A stretch of DNA of 47,859 nt from an uncultured Eubacteriales bacterium (lineage in GTDB: Bacteria; Bacillota; Clostridia; Oscillospirales; CAG-272). Positions 1 through 7,899 of this stretch are shown here, piece after piece. The DNA is taken from assembly GCA_934503195.1 (NCBI GenBank), contig CAKSVM010000013.1, positions 1 to 47,859 on the forward strand, given 5' to 3'. The translations under genes and the position numbers were made by a program. Within the stretch, counting starts at the first letter, position 1. Every line of letters starts with the position of its first letter. The notes beneath the pieces are model-generated. The model ran no database searches, had not been told where the DNA came from, and was given only the letters and a program-made list of their open reading frames with translations.

Positions 1-18
1 CTCGCTCACAGCTTTAAT

Positions 19-47
19 ATTATATCACATCTTCTCTCGTTTGTCAA
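19..47 (-). promoter_or_regulatory. Promoter for a gene beyond the left edge
   Basis: Read on the minus strand there is a perfect TTGACA (-35, 42-47) and a perfect TATAAT (-10, 19-24) separated by 17 bp, with TGA just before the -10 giving an extended -10. It points left, so it should drive a gene outside the window, divergent from prmC. A short inverted repeat (TCGCA / TGCGA, 56-72) lies between the two divergent promoters. Confidence 0.75.
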
Positions 48-154
48 CCCTTTTTTCGCATTTTTTTGCGATTTGTCATAAAAGTTTAATAAATACGCCG
101 TTTGTGTCGGACTTATGTATATACTGCACACATTCAAAAAAGTTTTCTGAAAAC

Positions 155-199
155 TGTTTATTTCTCGCCGACTTTCTGCTATAATATATTAGGAAAGGA
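155..199 (+). promoter_or_regulatory. Extended -10 promoter and ribosome-binding site of prmC
   Basis: TATAAT at 180-185 is preceded by TGC, an extended -10. The -35 is weak (TGTTTA at 155-160 with 19 bp, or TTTATT at 157-162 with 17 bp). The Shine-Dalgarno AGGAAAGGA at 191-199 is 8 nt before the ATG at 208, so the leader is only about 15 nt. It probably drives the four-gene prmC-ddl-murI-methyltransferase unit. Confidence 0.6.
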
Positions 200-207
200 A
201 TCCTGCC

Positions 208-996
208 ATGAATTACTATTCTGTCTCACGCCTGATCGGAAGTTCTGACGCGGCGGAGCTTATCACCGCGCTCACCGGAAAATCCCGCGAGTGGCTCATC
301 CTCAACCGCGACAAGGAACTCCCGCCAAAAATCGCCGACGCCGCCGAAAAAATCGCCGCCGGAACCCCGCTACAGTACATAACCGGAAAAACCTACTTCT
401 ACGGCGACCGGTATTTCGTCTCGCCCGACGTTCTCATTCCCCAGCCCGACACCGAACACATTGTCGAAGCCGCGCTCGGAATCGCCGCGCCGGGAAAACA
501 GCTTCTCGATCTCTGCACCGGAAGCGGCTGCATCGCAATCTCAATCCTAAAGCGCACGCTTATGAAGGCCGCTGCGGTTGATATCTCGGCTCCCGCGCTC
601 GAAATCGCGCGAAAGAACGCCGAGCTTCACAAGGTTCTCGGCCGTCTTAGGCTCAGTCAGCAAAACGTCCTCACCGAAGATCTCTCGGAACTCTTCGCGT
701 CGGCCGACATAATCACGTCGAATCCTCCTTATATAAATACCGACGTTATCCCCACACTCCCGCCCGATGTCAGGAGCGAACCACGCATCGCGCTTGACGG
801 CGGAGACGACGGGATGAAATTCTACCGCCGCTTTCTGTCATTCGCGTCGGTGATGAAGCCTGACGCCGTGATGATTCTCGAAATCGGCTACGATCAGGCC
901 GCGCGGATCACGTCTCTGGCATCAGAAGCCGGACTCCGGACCGAAATAAGACGCGACTTCGGCGGCAACGACCGTGTCGCGATAATTAAGAAATAA
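208..996 (+). CDS. prmC: Release factor glutamine methyltransferase
   Basis: PrmC methylates the glutamine of the GGQ motif in peptide chain release factors RF1 and RF2, using S-adenosylmethionine, in the cytoplasm. The 262 residues have the family layout: a small helical N-terminal domain carrying GTPLQYITG (52-60), the IPQPDTE segment (78-83 region), the SAM-binding glycine loop LCTGSG (102-107) and the catalytic NPPY (172-175), then PRIALDGGDDG (192-202). Length is normal for the family. The ATG at 208 follows a good ribosome-binding site. prmC normally follows prfA; no prfA is visible here, and it instead leads a unit with two cell-wall genes, 19 nt before ddl. Assignment is from motifs and is secure. 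Confidence 0.95.
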   Translation: MNYYSVSRLIGSSDAAELITALTGKSREWLILNRDKELPPKIADAAEKIAAGTPLQYITGKTYFYGDRYFVSPDVLIPQPDTEHIVEAALGIAAPGKQLLDLCTGSGCIAISILKRTLMKAAAVDISAPALEIARKNAELHKVLGRLRLSQQNVLTEDLSELFASADIITSNPPYINTDVIPTLPPDVRSEPRIALDGGDDGMKFYRRFLSFASVMKPDAVMILEIGYDQAARITSLASEAGLRTEIRRDFGGNDRVAIIKK

Positions 997-1015
997 TTTT
1001 ACAGGAGAAATACAT

Positions 1016-2107
1016 ATGGAAAAGCTCAATCTTCTCGTCCTCTTCGGAGGAAAATCCAGCGAATACGAGGTTTCGCTCGTCTCGGCGTCGTCGATCATCA
1101 AGAACGCCGACAAGGAAAAGTACAATCTCATCACCGTCGGCATCACAAAGGACGGCGACTGGTATCTCTATGACGGCGATACCGATTCGATCCGGAACGG
1201 CGGCTGGTGCGCCGACACCTCAGTTCTCGAACCCGCGATGATCTCGTCCTCGATGAGCGATCATTCACTCATCATCTTCAAGAAGGACGGTGGATTTGAA
1301 AAGAAGCATATCGACGTCATCTTCCCGGTCATGCACGGCGCGTACTCCGAGGACGGAACGCTTCAGGGACTCTTGCAGATGAGCGGAATCCCCTTCGTCG
1401 GCTGCAAATGCGCGACCTCCGCGATCGGAATGGATAAGGGCTACACCAAGATGATCCTCAAAGGCGTCGGAATCCACATGGCGCGCTCGATCGTCATCAA
1501 CGCCGCGATGCTCGAAAGAGGCTTCCCGCAGATTCTCGAACGCTGCGAGCAGTTGTCTCCGTACCCGCTCTTCGTGAAACCCGCGAACGCCGGCTCGTCG
1601 GTCGGTGCGTCCAAGGTCACCGCGCGCGATCGTCTGCTCCCCGCTATGTATGAGGCCGCGAAGTACGACAGCAAGATCGTCGTCGAGGAATTCATAAAGG
1701 GCAAGGAATGCGAAGTCGCCGTGATGGGCAAAAAGAATTTCATCGCGTCGACCGTCGGCGAGATCGTCCCCGGAAGCGAATTCTACGACTACGACACCAA
1801 ATACAGCTCAGGCTCGCCCGCGTCCTACAACATTCCCGCAAGCATCCGCGAGGACACACAGATGACGATCCGCCGCACGGCGATTCAGATCTGCTCGGTT
1901 CTCGGTGTCGAGGGGCTTTCGAGAGTCGATTTCTTCGTCAGAAAGCGCGGTCAGGAGGAGGAAGTCATCTTCAACGAGATCAACACCCTCCCCGGCTTCA
2001 CCGAGATCAGTATGTATCCTAAGCTCTTCATGCACGACGGAATGACCTACGGCGGGATAATCGACCGCCTCGTCAACATCGCGCTCGGAAAGGATGAACT
2101 CGCTTGA
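1016..2107 (+). CDS. ddl: D-alanine--D-alanine ligase
   Basis: This ATP-grasp ligase joins two D-alanines to make the dipeptide end of the peptidoglycan stem peptide. Visible motifs are FGGKSSEYEVS (10-20), HGAYSEDG (107-114), the ATP-grasp lysine segment FVKPANAGSSVG (186-197), the omega-loop region YDYDTKYSSG (257-266) and the magnesium-binding NEINTLPGFT (320-329) followed by SMYPKLF. 363 residues is usual for Ddl. CAGGAG lies 8 nt upstream of the ATG. The stop TGA overlaps the TTG start of murI, so the two are translationally coupled; murI supplies D-glutamate for the same precursor. I read it as a housekeeping Ddl; whether it could make D-Ala-D-lactate cannot be settled by eye. Confidence 0.95.
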   Translation: MEKLNLLVLFGGKSSEYEVSLVSASSIIKNADKEKYNLITVGITKDGDWYLYDGDTDSIRNGGWCADTSVLEPAMISSSMSDHSLIIFKKDGGFEKKHIDVIFPVMHGAYSEDGTLQGLLQMSGIPFVGCKCATSAIGMDKGYTKMILKGVGIHMARSIVINAAMLERGFPQILERCEQLSPYPLFVKPANAGSSVGASKVTARDRLLPAMYEAAKYDSKIVVEEFIKGKECEVAVMGKKNFIASTVGEIVPGSEFYDYDTKYSSGSPASYNIPASIREDTQMTIRRTAIQICSVLGVEGLSRVDFFVRKRGQEEEVIFNEINTLPGFTEISMYPKLFMHDGMTYGGIIDRLVNIALGKDELA

Positions 2108-2892
2108 TCGGTGTATTCGACAGCGGACTCGGCGGACTCACGGCTTATAAGGAGGTCAGAAAACTCCTTCCGGCCGAGGATATTGTCTACTTCGGCGATA
2201 CCGGAAGGGTTCCGTACGGAAGCCGCTCAAAGGAGACGATAACCAAATACGCGATTCAGGATATGCGTTTTCTGATGACGAAGAGGATCGACGCGGTTCT
2301 CGTCGCCTGCGGAACCGTTACGTCGACCGCGCTCGACGTCCTGCGCGAAAGATTCGACAGTGTACCGATAATCGGCGTCATCGACGGCGCAGCCGAAGCC
2401 GCCGTGAAGCTCACGAAAAACAAAAAAATCGGCGTCATAGCGACCGCCGCGACGATAAAGAGCCGTTCTTTCGAGAAAAAGCTTCTCGAACTCGATCCGT
2501 CCGTCGAGGTAATCGCGCGCGCCTGCCCGCTTTTCGTCCCGCTCGTCGAGAACGGCTTCATCTCGCCCGACGACGAGGTTCCGCGGCTCGTGGCCGAGAG
2601 ATATCTCGCCGACATAAAATCGAGCGGCGCGGACACGCTGATTCTCGGCTGTACGCACTATCCGGTCATAACCGGAACGATCGCGAAGATTCTGCCCGGC
2701 GTCAACATCGTCAGCTCGTCAAGGGAAGCCGCAAAAATGGTCGCCGCGCTCAGGAAGGATTTTCCGCCCGAGTCGGGGAAAACCGAATTCTACGTCAGCG
2801 ACGAGCCCTGCGGATTCGAGCAGATCGCCTCGATCTTTCTCGAAACAAGGCTTGATCACGACGTAACCCGCATAGATATAGATAATTATTAA
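2104..2892 (+). CDS. murI: Glutamate racemase
   Basis: MurI interconverts L- and D-glutamate with two catalytic cysteines and no cofactor, supplying D-glutamate for peptidoglycan. The N-terminus IGVFDSGLGGLT and YFGDTGRVPYGSRS are hallmark motifs. The cysteines are C69 in VACGT and C183 in LGCTHYP. The first motif normally reads CNT; here the substrate-contacting asparagine is glycine (CGT). The start is TTG at 2104, overlapping the ddl stop (TTGA), with AAGGA about 9 nt upstream inside ddl; this start gives the expected MIGVFDSG beginning. Length (262) is typical. The product is cytoplasmic. The alternative of an aspartate/glutamate racemase paralogue is unlikely because of the ddl neighbour. 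Confidence 0.93.
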   Translation: MIGVFDSGLGGLTAYKEVRKLLPAEDIVYFGDTGRVPYGSRSKETITKYAIQDMRFLMTKRIDAVLVACGTVTSTALDVLRERFDSVPIIGVIDGAAEAAVKLTKNKKIGVIATAATIKSRSFEKKLLELDPSVEVIARACPLFVPLVENGFISPDDEVPRLVAERYLADIKSSGADTLILGCTHYPVITGTIAKILPGVNIVSSSREAAKMVAALRKDFPPESGKTEFYVSDEPCGFEQIASIFLETRLDHDVTRIDIDNY

Positions 2893-2905
2893 GAAGGAAA
2901 AAGAA

Positions 2906-4081
2906 ATGCTGCACGAAATCTACTCCCGCTTCCCGAAAAACTTCCCACTCCCGATGGTGCTTGACGGCTCGACCGGAACCTCGCTGATGCGCGAGGGTAT
3001 GCCGGCCGGAAGCTGCACCGAAAAGTGGGTTCTCGAACATCCCGATGCGATAAAAAAGATCCAGTCGGAATACATAGAAAACGGCTCGGACGCGCTCTAC
3101 GCCCCGACCTTCGGCGCGAACCGCCCGACTCTGGAAAGAAGCGACATAACCGACGCCGTGGAAACGAACGAAAAGCTCGCGTCGCTCACGGTCGGACGCG
3201 GAGTTCTGACCGGAGGCGATATGTCCCCGACCGGACTCTTCATCGAGCCCTTCGGCGACACGCCGTTTGACGAGGTCGTCGCGGCTTACAGCGAGCAGGC
3301 AAAGGCACTCGACAAGGCCGGAGTAGATTTCTTCATCTCCGAGACGAATATAAGCCTTCAGGAGGCGCGCGCGGCGGTCATCGGAATCCGCGAGGTCTCG
3401 GATAAGCCGATTTTCGTCACGATGACGGTCGACGACACCGGACGCACACTCTCAGGCGACGATCTCGTCTGCTGCCTCATGTCGCTCGCCGAACTCGGAA
3501 TCTCGGCCTTCGGAACCAACTGCTCGCAGGGACCCGACGGAATGCTCGAACTTCTCAAAGGCCTCGCGCCCTACTCGCTCGCGCTCGGAATCCCGCTGAT
3601 CGCGAAGCCGAACGCCGGACTCCCGCATGAGGACGCCGACGGCAGCCGCCATTTCGATCTCGACGCCGATACCTTCGGAAAATACGTTCCGGAATTTCTT
3701 AAGGCCGGAATCCCGATTCTCGGCGGATGCTGCGGAACCGACGCCGGATTCATAAAGAAGATCCGCGAGTCGATCGACTCGCTCGCGCCGTCGCTTGATT
3801 ATTCGCGCATTGAAAGAATCGACACGTCAGACTTCGCCTGCACGAACCGTATGTTCGCCGAGGCGGTCGACCTCGGCGCGCCGATCAAGGTCAAGGAATG
3901 TTTCTACGACGACGCCTGCATGGAGGAGAACTTCATAAACGCCGAGCTTGACGATGAGGCCGCGGCCGATATCTTCATCGAGAACGCGCCGATGCTGACC
4001 GTTCCCTGCGCCGTGACCGGAGACGAATCCGCCGTCGCGAAGGCAAAGCGTTATTACAACGGAAAGCTTTTAGTCAGATAA
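2906..4081 (+). CDS. Homocysteine S-methyltransferase family protein
   Basis: The first ~290 residues are the zinc-dependent homocysteine-binding TIM barrel found in MetH module 1, BHMT and MmuM: LDGSTGTSLM near 19-28, GTNCS (C206) and GGCCGT (C275, C276) give the three zinc cysteines. Such enzymes transfer a methyl group to homocysteine to make methionine. About 95 further residues follow, ending in a segment like the start of the pterin-binding domain (YNGKLLV near the C-terminus), but no full pterin, cobalamin or activation domain is present. The methyl donor is therefore unknown. It sits 13 nt after murI with AAGAAGGA before the ATG, the last gene of the unit before a terminator. The family is certain; substrate and symbol are not. 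Confidence 0.85.
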   Translation: MLHEIYSRFPKNFPLPMVLDGSTGTSLMREGMPAGSCTEKWVLEHPDAIKKIQSEYIENGSDALYAPTFGANRPTLERSDITDAVETNEKLASLTVGRGVLTGGDMSPTGLFIEPFGDTPFDEVVAAYSEQAKALDKAGVDFFISETNISLQEARAAVIGIREVSDKPIFVTMTVDDTGRTLSGDDLVCCLMSLAELGISAFGTNCSQGPDGMLELLKGLAPYSLALGIPLIAKPNAGLPHEDADGSRHFDLDADTFGKYVPEFLKAGIPILGGCCGTDAGFIKKIRESIDSLAPSLDYSRIERIDTSDFACTNRMFAEAVDLGAPIKVKECFYDDACMEENFINAELDDEAAADIFIENAPMLTVPCAVTGDESAVAKAKRYYNGKLLVR

Positions 4082-4094
4082 GCCGTACAGTAAA

Positions 4095-4129
4095 CGCGCC
4101 GCCACGAATCCGTGGCGGCGCGCTTTTTT
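4095..4129 (+). terminator. Intrinsic terminator of the prmC unit
   Basis: A perfect 12-bp GC-rich stem (4095-4106 with 4111-4122), tetraloop AATC and a run of T (4124-4129). It stops the plus-strand unit and lies at the convergent junction with the GH10 gene, whose last codon overlaps its T tract. The opposite side has only three A residues, so it is a weak terminator for the minus strand. Confidence 0.9.
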
Positions 4130-5474
4130 ATTTTATGAAATCCGAATCCTTGCTGTCAAGGTCGATCCGACGTACGCGTGAAAGCTCCTTCGAAAGGTGA
4201 ATTTTCTTGACGTAAGTCTTCTCGCCGACCGTCACAGCGATCTCGTAGCGGCCGTAGAAGCCCTTGAACTTCGCGCGGCCGTTTCCGGTCGTGATAACCG
4301 CGTCGGTGCGCCATTCGGTGTTTATGAGCCGATCCAGAGCCTTGTAGGCCGCTTTCTCGTTGTAATCGCCGTCGATAAGTCCGGCGGACGGGAGATTCTC
4401 GTCGCCCGCCTTGCGCTTCGTCGTGAGAATTCCGTCATCGGGGAGATTCCACCACGTGATCCCGGTCAGCGCGGGATGCGAGAAGCAGATCTTATAGAGC
4501 TGCCCGGCCGCTTGTGCCTGAAGCTCCTCGTCGACCTCGCCCTGAATCTTCGACGGGATGCTGATCTCCGAGATGTTGATCGGCTTTCCGAGCGACGCGT
4601 AGGTGTCGAGGACATTGTAAAGCCGTTCGCCGTTGTAGACATTCTCGCCGCCGCGGTCGCCGAGGTGACACTGCATTCCGATCTCGTCGATCGGCACTCC
4701 GCGCGAGAGCAGATCCTTGATGTTCAGATAATATCCGCTGTATTTTCCGCGGAACTCGTGGAACGACGCGCCGACCGTGTCGTTGAGAATCAGCGTGTTC
4801 GCCGGGAAATAGCGGCGCGCGAGGTTGAACGCCCAGACGCAGTAATCGTCCTCGGGCAGAATGTACGTCCAGTTTCCGCCGCGGCTCGTCATATAGACGT
4901 CGTAAATTCTCGACGGCTCGTTGACAACGTCAAACCGCTCGCACCTGTCAGCGTACCGCTCCGAAATCTCGGCAAACCTCCGCTCGACCAGATACTTTAT
5001 CTCACCAAAGGTGTACTTTTTCAGCCACGCGGGGATGAACTCGTGCCAGAAGAGCGGATGACCCTTCATCCGCAGTCCGTGATCCTCGCAGAAATCCGCG
5101 ACGAAATCGGCCGGGGGACGGCGGTAAACATTGTTCGGCGTGTCGGCCGGGTAGCGGAGCACGCCCTCGACAGGCTCAGTTCCCTCCCAGTAAAGCGGGA
5201 TCGCGGCCGAGTTGAAGAGCTTCGTGAATTCCTTCTCGTATCTGCGGTTTTCGGCGTCGGTGTCATACTGATTCAGCATGAAAATATTCGCGCCGAAATT
5301 GAAGTCAATATCGGTCATCCTCGCCTCGACTCTCACGTCACCGCTGATCGGCTGACCGTTCTCGCAGAGAACCAGCTCAAAGAGTCCCTTGCGGTTGCGC
5401 TCGATTTCAGAGTCGGCGCGGTCACGGACATAATCCTCGCCCGCTCGTATGTATTTCGCGATATCCTTTTCCAT
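4128..5474 (-). CDS. GH10 endo-1,4-beta-xylanase-like glycoside hydrolase (no signal peptide)
   Basis: A GH10 barrel occupies about residues 50-385: GHPLFWHE (138-145), the acid/base E186 in VVNEP, the nucleophile E303 in NISEIS, and WWNLPDDG (341-348). GH10 enzymes cleave beta-1,4-xylan by a retaining mechanism. A C-terminal beta domain with FKGFYGRYEIAV (403-414) follows. There is no signal peptide, so it probably acts on imported xylo-oligosaccharides in the cytoplasm. I chose the ATG at 5474 because AGGAGG sits 8 nt upstream; an ATG at 5510 lies on the edge of the promoter and has no ribosome-binding site. It is a single-gene unit convergent with the prmC unit. Substrate is inferred from the family only. 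Confidence 0.88.
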   Translation of the reverse strand: MEKDIAKYIRAGEDYVRDRADSEIERNRKGLFELVLCENGQPISGDVRVEARMTDIDFNFGANIFMLNQYDTDAENRRYEKEFTKLFNSAAIPLYWEGTEPVEGVLRYPADTPNNVYRRPPADFVADFCEDHGLRMKGHPLFWHEFIPAWLKKYTFGEIKYLVERRFAEISERYADRCERFDVVNEPSRIYDVYMTSRGGNWTYILPEDDYCVWAFNLARRYFPANTLILNDTVGASFHEFRGKYSGYYLNIKDLLSRGVPIDEIGMQCHLGDRGGENVYNGERLYNVLDTYASLGKPINISEISIPSKIQGEVDEELQAQAAGQLYKICFSHPALTGITWWNLPDDGILTTKRKAGDENLPSAGLIDGDYNEKAAYKALDRLINTEWRTDAVITTGNGRAKFKGFYGRYEIAVTVGEKTYVKKIHLSKELSRVRRIDLDSKDSDFIK

Positions 5475-5500
5475 CGTGATATCCTCCTGTTTTTTGTTAT

Positions 5501-5529
5501 ATTCTACCACAGAAAGCCGTGTTTGTCAA
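5501..5529 (-). promoter_or_regulatory. Promoter of the GH10 gene
   Basis: TTGACA (5524-5529) and TAGAAT (5501-5506) with a 17-bp spacer ending in TGG (extended -10). The predicted start, near 5494, leaves a leader of about 20 nt holding the AGGAGG site. No operator palindrome is obvious. Confidence 0.8.
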
Positions 5530-5590
5530 CAAATATATTATTTTTTTCACAATAAATATTACTTTTTTTCGCGAAAGTCGCCGAGAAAGC

Positions 5591-5615
5591 AAAAACCCCG
5601 GGCTATTGCCCGGGG
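5591..5615 (-). terminator. Intrinsic terminator of the CBM surface-protein gene
   Basis: On the minus strand an 8-bp stem CCCCGGGG-type hairpin (5608-5615 with 5596-5603), four-base loop, followed by five T (5595-5591). It lies 43 nt after the stop of the surface protein and about 60 nt before the GH10 promoter, separating the two units. Confidence 0.9.
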
Positions 5616-5658
5616 CAGAAGTTATTCTTTATGTAGGAAGCCTTCGAGCTTCAGACTC

Positions 5659-6786
5659 TTAGTGCTTTCTCTTGTTGAGAACGATACCAGCGAACGAAGC
5701 GACTGCTGCGAGAACCGGAACAACAACGAGGTCCGGAGTAGCAGCTGCTGCGGTCTTGGTGATGTCCTTATCGCCAGCGACGAATCTTACAACGTTGAAC
5801 GAACCAGACTTTTCAGTCATGAAACGTACGAAGACAGTGTGTGCGCCAGCGCCGACCTTTTCAGGATCAAGCTCAGCAGAGAAGGTCTTGGTCTTGTCAA
5901 GGCCCCAACCGCCGGTCGGGCCGCACTCAACGGTAGCAACCGGAGTGCCATAGGGCTTGTCGATGAAGATGCCGAGAGTAGCGTTTCCATCAGTCGCGCC
6001 GAATGCGAAGTCGATTTCGAACTTCTTAGCTCCGGTCTTGCCGAAGTTGCAGTTCGGGAAGACGATCATATCGTCGAGAGACGAATAACCGACACCGTTA
6101 GCGTCCATCTTAGCAATGGACTTGCCGGAACCGCCCTTGTCCTTGGTGTTGATCTGGTCAACAACCTGAGTGGTAGCGTCGAGAACCTTCATATCGCTGA
6201 AGGGATTGAGCGACGGATACTTGATCTGGTTAGCAACGGTCTTGGTGGTCTTGATGGTGGAAGCAGCCTCGGTGAAGTAAGCGTAGTCGAACGAACCCGA
6301 AGCCTTGTTGGTAGCCATGATGTAAACGTCATGCTTACCAGCGGAGACGGTGCAGTTAGCGGTGAATTCCTTGTGGTTTACAATCTCGGAACCCTTGGTC
6401 TCGCCCTTCTTTACAGTGAAGGTAGCGACCGGATCGCCATAAGGAGCGTCGATATATACAGCGAAGGTGGTCTCGTCGTAATTATCGGGGTTGTGGAAAC
6501 CGAAGTTTACGGTAACCTTGGACGCGCCCTTGGAACCGAAGTCAACAGCCGGGTAGCAAGCGAAGTCACCCTGGTCGTTACGTCCGGTACCATAGTCCTT
6601 AGCGTACTGGAAGGGGTTGTTGGAAGATCCGCCGGAGTTGTCGACGTTGTCGTACATGATGGTAGACGCGCTGATGCGGAATGTCTCCTTATCGAATGCC
6701 GAAGAAGCAGCCGATACAGAGGAGCCCATCACTGCCATAGCAAGCAGCATGGAAACCGCAAGAATGAGAGATAATGTCTTTTTCAT
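5659..6786 (-). CDS. Cell-surface protein with two CBM6-like domains and C-terminal membrane anchor
   Basis: 375 residues. A classic signal peptide (1-26, cleavage after SVSA) is followed by two internal repeats, about 79-171 and 246-335. Each has FG..GA.K at its start, IDxPYGxPVAT in the middle (112-122 and 275-285), GxHxVxI/V late and a final SGSF..xxF; this is the order expected for the CBM6 jelly-roll, and the second copy also has GGW. Near the C-terminus a hydrophobic helix (about 351-370) precedes NKRKH, a stop-transfer anchor without an LPxTG motif. No catalytic domain is seen. I infer that it holds polysaccharide at the cell surface. AAAAGGAG precedes the ATG at 6786. Its codon choice (GCT, GGT, AAG, AAC) differs from neighbours, as in highly expressed genes. 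The specific ligand is unknown. Confidence 0.75.
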   Translation of the reverse strand: MKKTLSLILAVSMLLAMAVMGSSVSAASSAFDKETFRISASTIMYDNVDNSGGSSNNPFQYAKDYGTGRNDQGDFACYPAVDFGSKGASKVTVNFGFHNPDNYDETTFAVYIDAPYGDPVATFTVKKGETKGSEIVNHKEFTANCTVSAGKHDVYIMATNKASGSFDYAYFTEAASTIKTTKTVANQIKYPSLNPFSDMKVLDATTQVVDQINTKDKGGSGKSIAKMDANGVGYSSLDDMIVFPNCNFGKTGAKKFEIDFAFGATDGNATLGIFIDKPYGTPVATVECGPTGGWGLDKTKTFSAELDPEKVGAGAHTVFVRFMTEKSGSFNVVRFVAGDKDITKTAAAATPDLVVVPVLAAVASFAGIVLNKRKH

Positions 6787-6878
6787 TGTTTTCTCCTTTT
6801 CGAAAGAATAAATAAATGTCCGCCGATCCGTGGCCGACGCACCACCAATCGCGCCCGCTCACAAATCATTGTGCAATC

Positions 6879-6884
6879 ATTATA
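6879..6884 (-). promoter_or_regulatory. Probable -10 of the surface-protein gene; intergenic 6787-7004
   Basis: A perfect TATAAT on the minus strand, but the expected -35 region (around 6902-6907) matches poorly, so activation by a regulator is possible. The start site would leave a leader of about 85 nt. Apart from this and the AAAAGGAG ribosome-binding site, the AT-rich 296-nt gap 6787-7082 holds only the isomerase terminator; I see no further gene in it. Confidence 0.4.
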
Positions 6885-7004
6885 ACTCTTAAATATGAAC
6901 GGCGATATGGTTATTTATTAACTTTTATTGAATTCTTCCAGGAACCACAATTTTATCGCCAATCGTTCGTCACATGGCACAAATACGTGATACACGATTT
7001 GTAC

Positions 7005-7042
7005 AAAAAGGCGAAAGCCCGTTTTGAGAGACGGGCTTTCGC
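7005..7042 (-). terminator. Intrinsic terminator of the isomerase gene
   Basis: On the minus strand a perfect 12-bp stem (7031-7042 with 7011-7022) with an 8-nt loop, followed after one base by TTTTT (7009-7005). It is 41 nt after the isomerase stop. Confidence 0.88.
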
Positions 7043-7082
7043 GTATTTTCCGGGGAATAAGGTCGTTTTCCGCGGCCGGATT

Positions 7083-7838
7083 TTACATATACTTCGCCTT
7101 TATGTAGTCGCGGCTTATGCGGAGGCTGTCAAAGGGATCGCCCGGGCAGGTGTCCTGCTCAACGACATAGTACTTGACGCCGATCCTGTCAGCCGTCTCG
7201 ATGATGCCGTCAAAGTTAATGTTTCCGTTGCCGATCTCGGTGATGTACTGCGAAGCCGCCATGCCCATGTCCTTGAGGTGAAGGATGTCGATGCGTCCGG
7301 CGAGCTTTTCCATCCAGGCGCGCACATCTCCGCCGCCGTGCTGAACCCAGTAGGTGTCGAGAACGAACGAGATGTTGTCCTTGTCAAAGCCATCGGCGAG
7401 GTAGTCCATCATCCGCTTGCCGTCGAACTTTCTGAATTCGAAGCTGTGGTTGTGATAGGTGAACCTGAAGCCGAACTTTCCGATGTAAGCCGCGAACTCG
7501 TTTGCCTTGTCGATGAACTTCTTAAGTCCCTCAAGGTCGTTTCTCGCGTCGCCCGGCATGCCGCCGATACCGATGTTGGTCGTTCCGAGCATTTCATGCT
7601 CGCGCATAGCCTTGTCGGGATCCGCGACGAGATCTTCAAATCCGCAGTGGGTTCCGCAGATTCTGAGTCCGGTTTCCTTTGCGATATTCGCGAATTTCTC
7701 CGCGCCGATGAAGTATCCGGCGGTCTGACCGATGTCGTAGCCGAGTTCGCGGAGCTTCGTGAAGCTTGCACGGATCGAGTCCTCGTCCTTCATGTAGTCG
7801 CGGATGGTGTAGAGCTGTACGCCCAGTTCTTTGATCAT
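7083..7838 (-). CDS. Sugar phosphate isomerase/epimerase (xylose isomerase-like TIM barrel)
   Basis: The 251 residues form the AP endonuclease 2 / xylose isomerase-like barrel found in many sugar and inositol catabolic enzymes. Typical segments are GVQLYTIRD at the start, FTYHNHSFEF in the middle (metal-ligand region), LDTYWVQHGGGD, ILHLKDMG and VVEQD near the end. There is no signal peptide, so it is cytoplasmic. AAGGAG lies 9 nt before the ATG at 7838. It has its own promoter and terminator but follows a Gfo/Idh/MocA dehydrogenase; these two families are often paired in pathways for unusual sugars or inositols, where the dehydrogenase makes a keto-sugar. The true substrate cannot be deduced from sequence. 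Confidence 0.85.
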   Translation of the reverse strand: MIKELGVQLYTIRDYMKDEDSIRASFTKLRELGYDIGQTAGYFIGAEKFANIAKETGLRICGTHCGFEDLVADPDKAMREHEMLGTTNIGIGGMPGDARNDLEGLKKFIDKANEFAAYIGKFGFRFTYHNHSFEFRKFDGKRMMDYLADGFDKDNISFVLDTYWVQHGGGDVRAWMEKLAGRIDILHLKDMGMAASQYITEIGNGNINFDGIIETADRIGVKYYVVEQDTCPGDPFDSLRISRDYIKAKYM

Positions 7839-7870
7839 GGTTATGATCTCCTTTACAATTTGATGAGTTT

Positions 7871-7899
7871 ATTGTACATCAAAATTCCGGAAAAGTCAA
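7871..7899 (-). promoter_or_regulatory. Promoter of the isomerase gene, overlapping a palindrome
   Basis: TTGACT (7894-7899) and TACAAT (7871-7876) with a 17-bp spacer. The -35 lies exactly in the loop of the inverted repeat at 7881-7916 and one arm fills the spacer, so any protein binding the palindrome would block RNA polymerase. Confidence 0.7.

Noticed and set aside
4197..5555. A 452-codon open frame on the plus strand
   Set aside because: It is the antisense shadow of the GH10 gene, whose catalytic motifs are clear.
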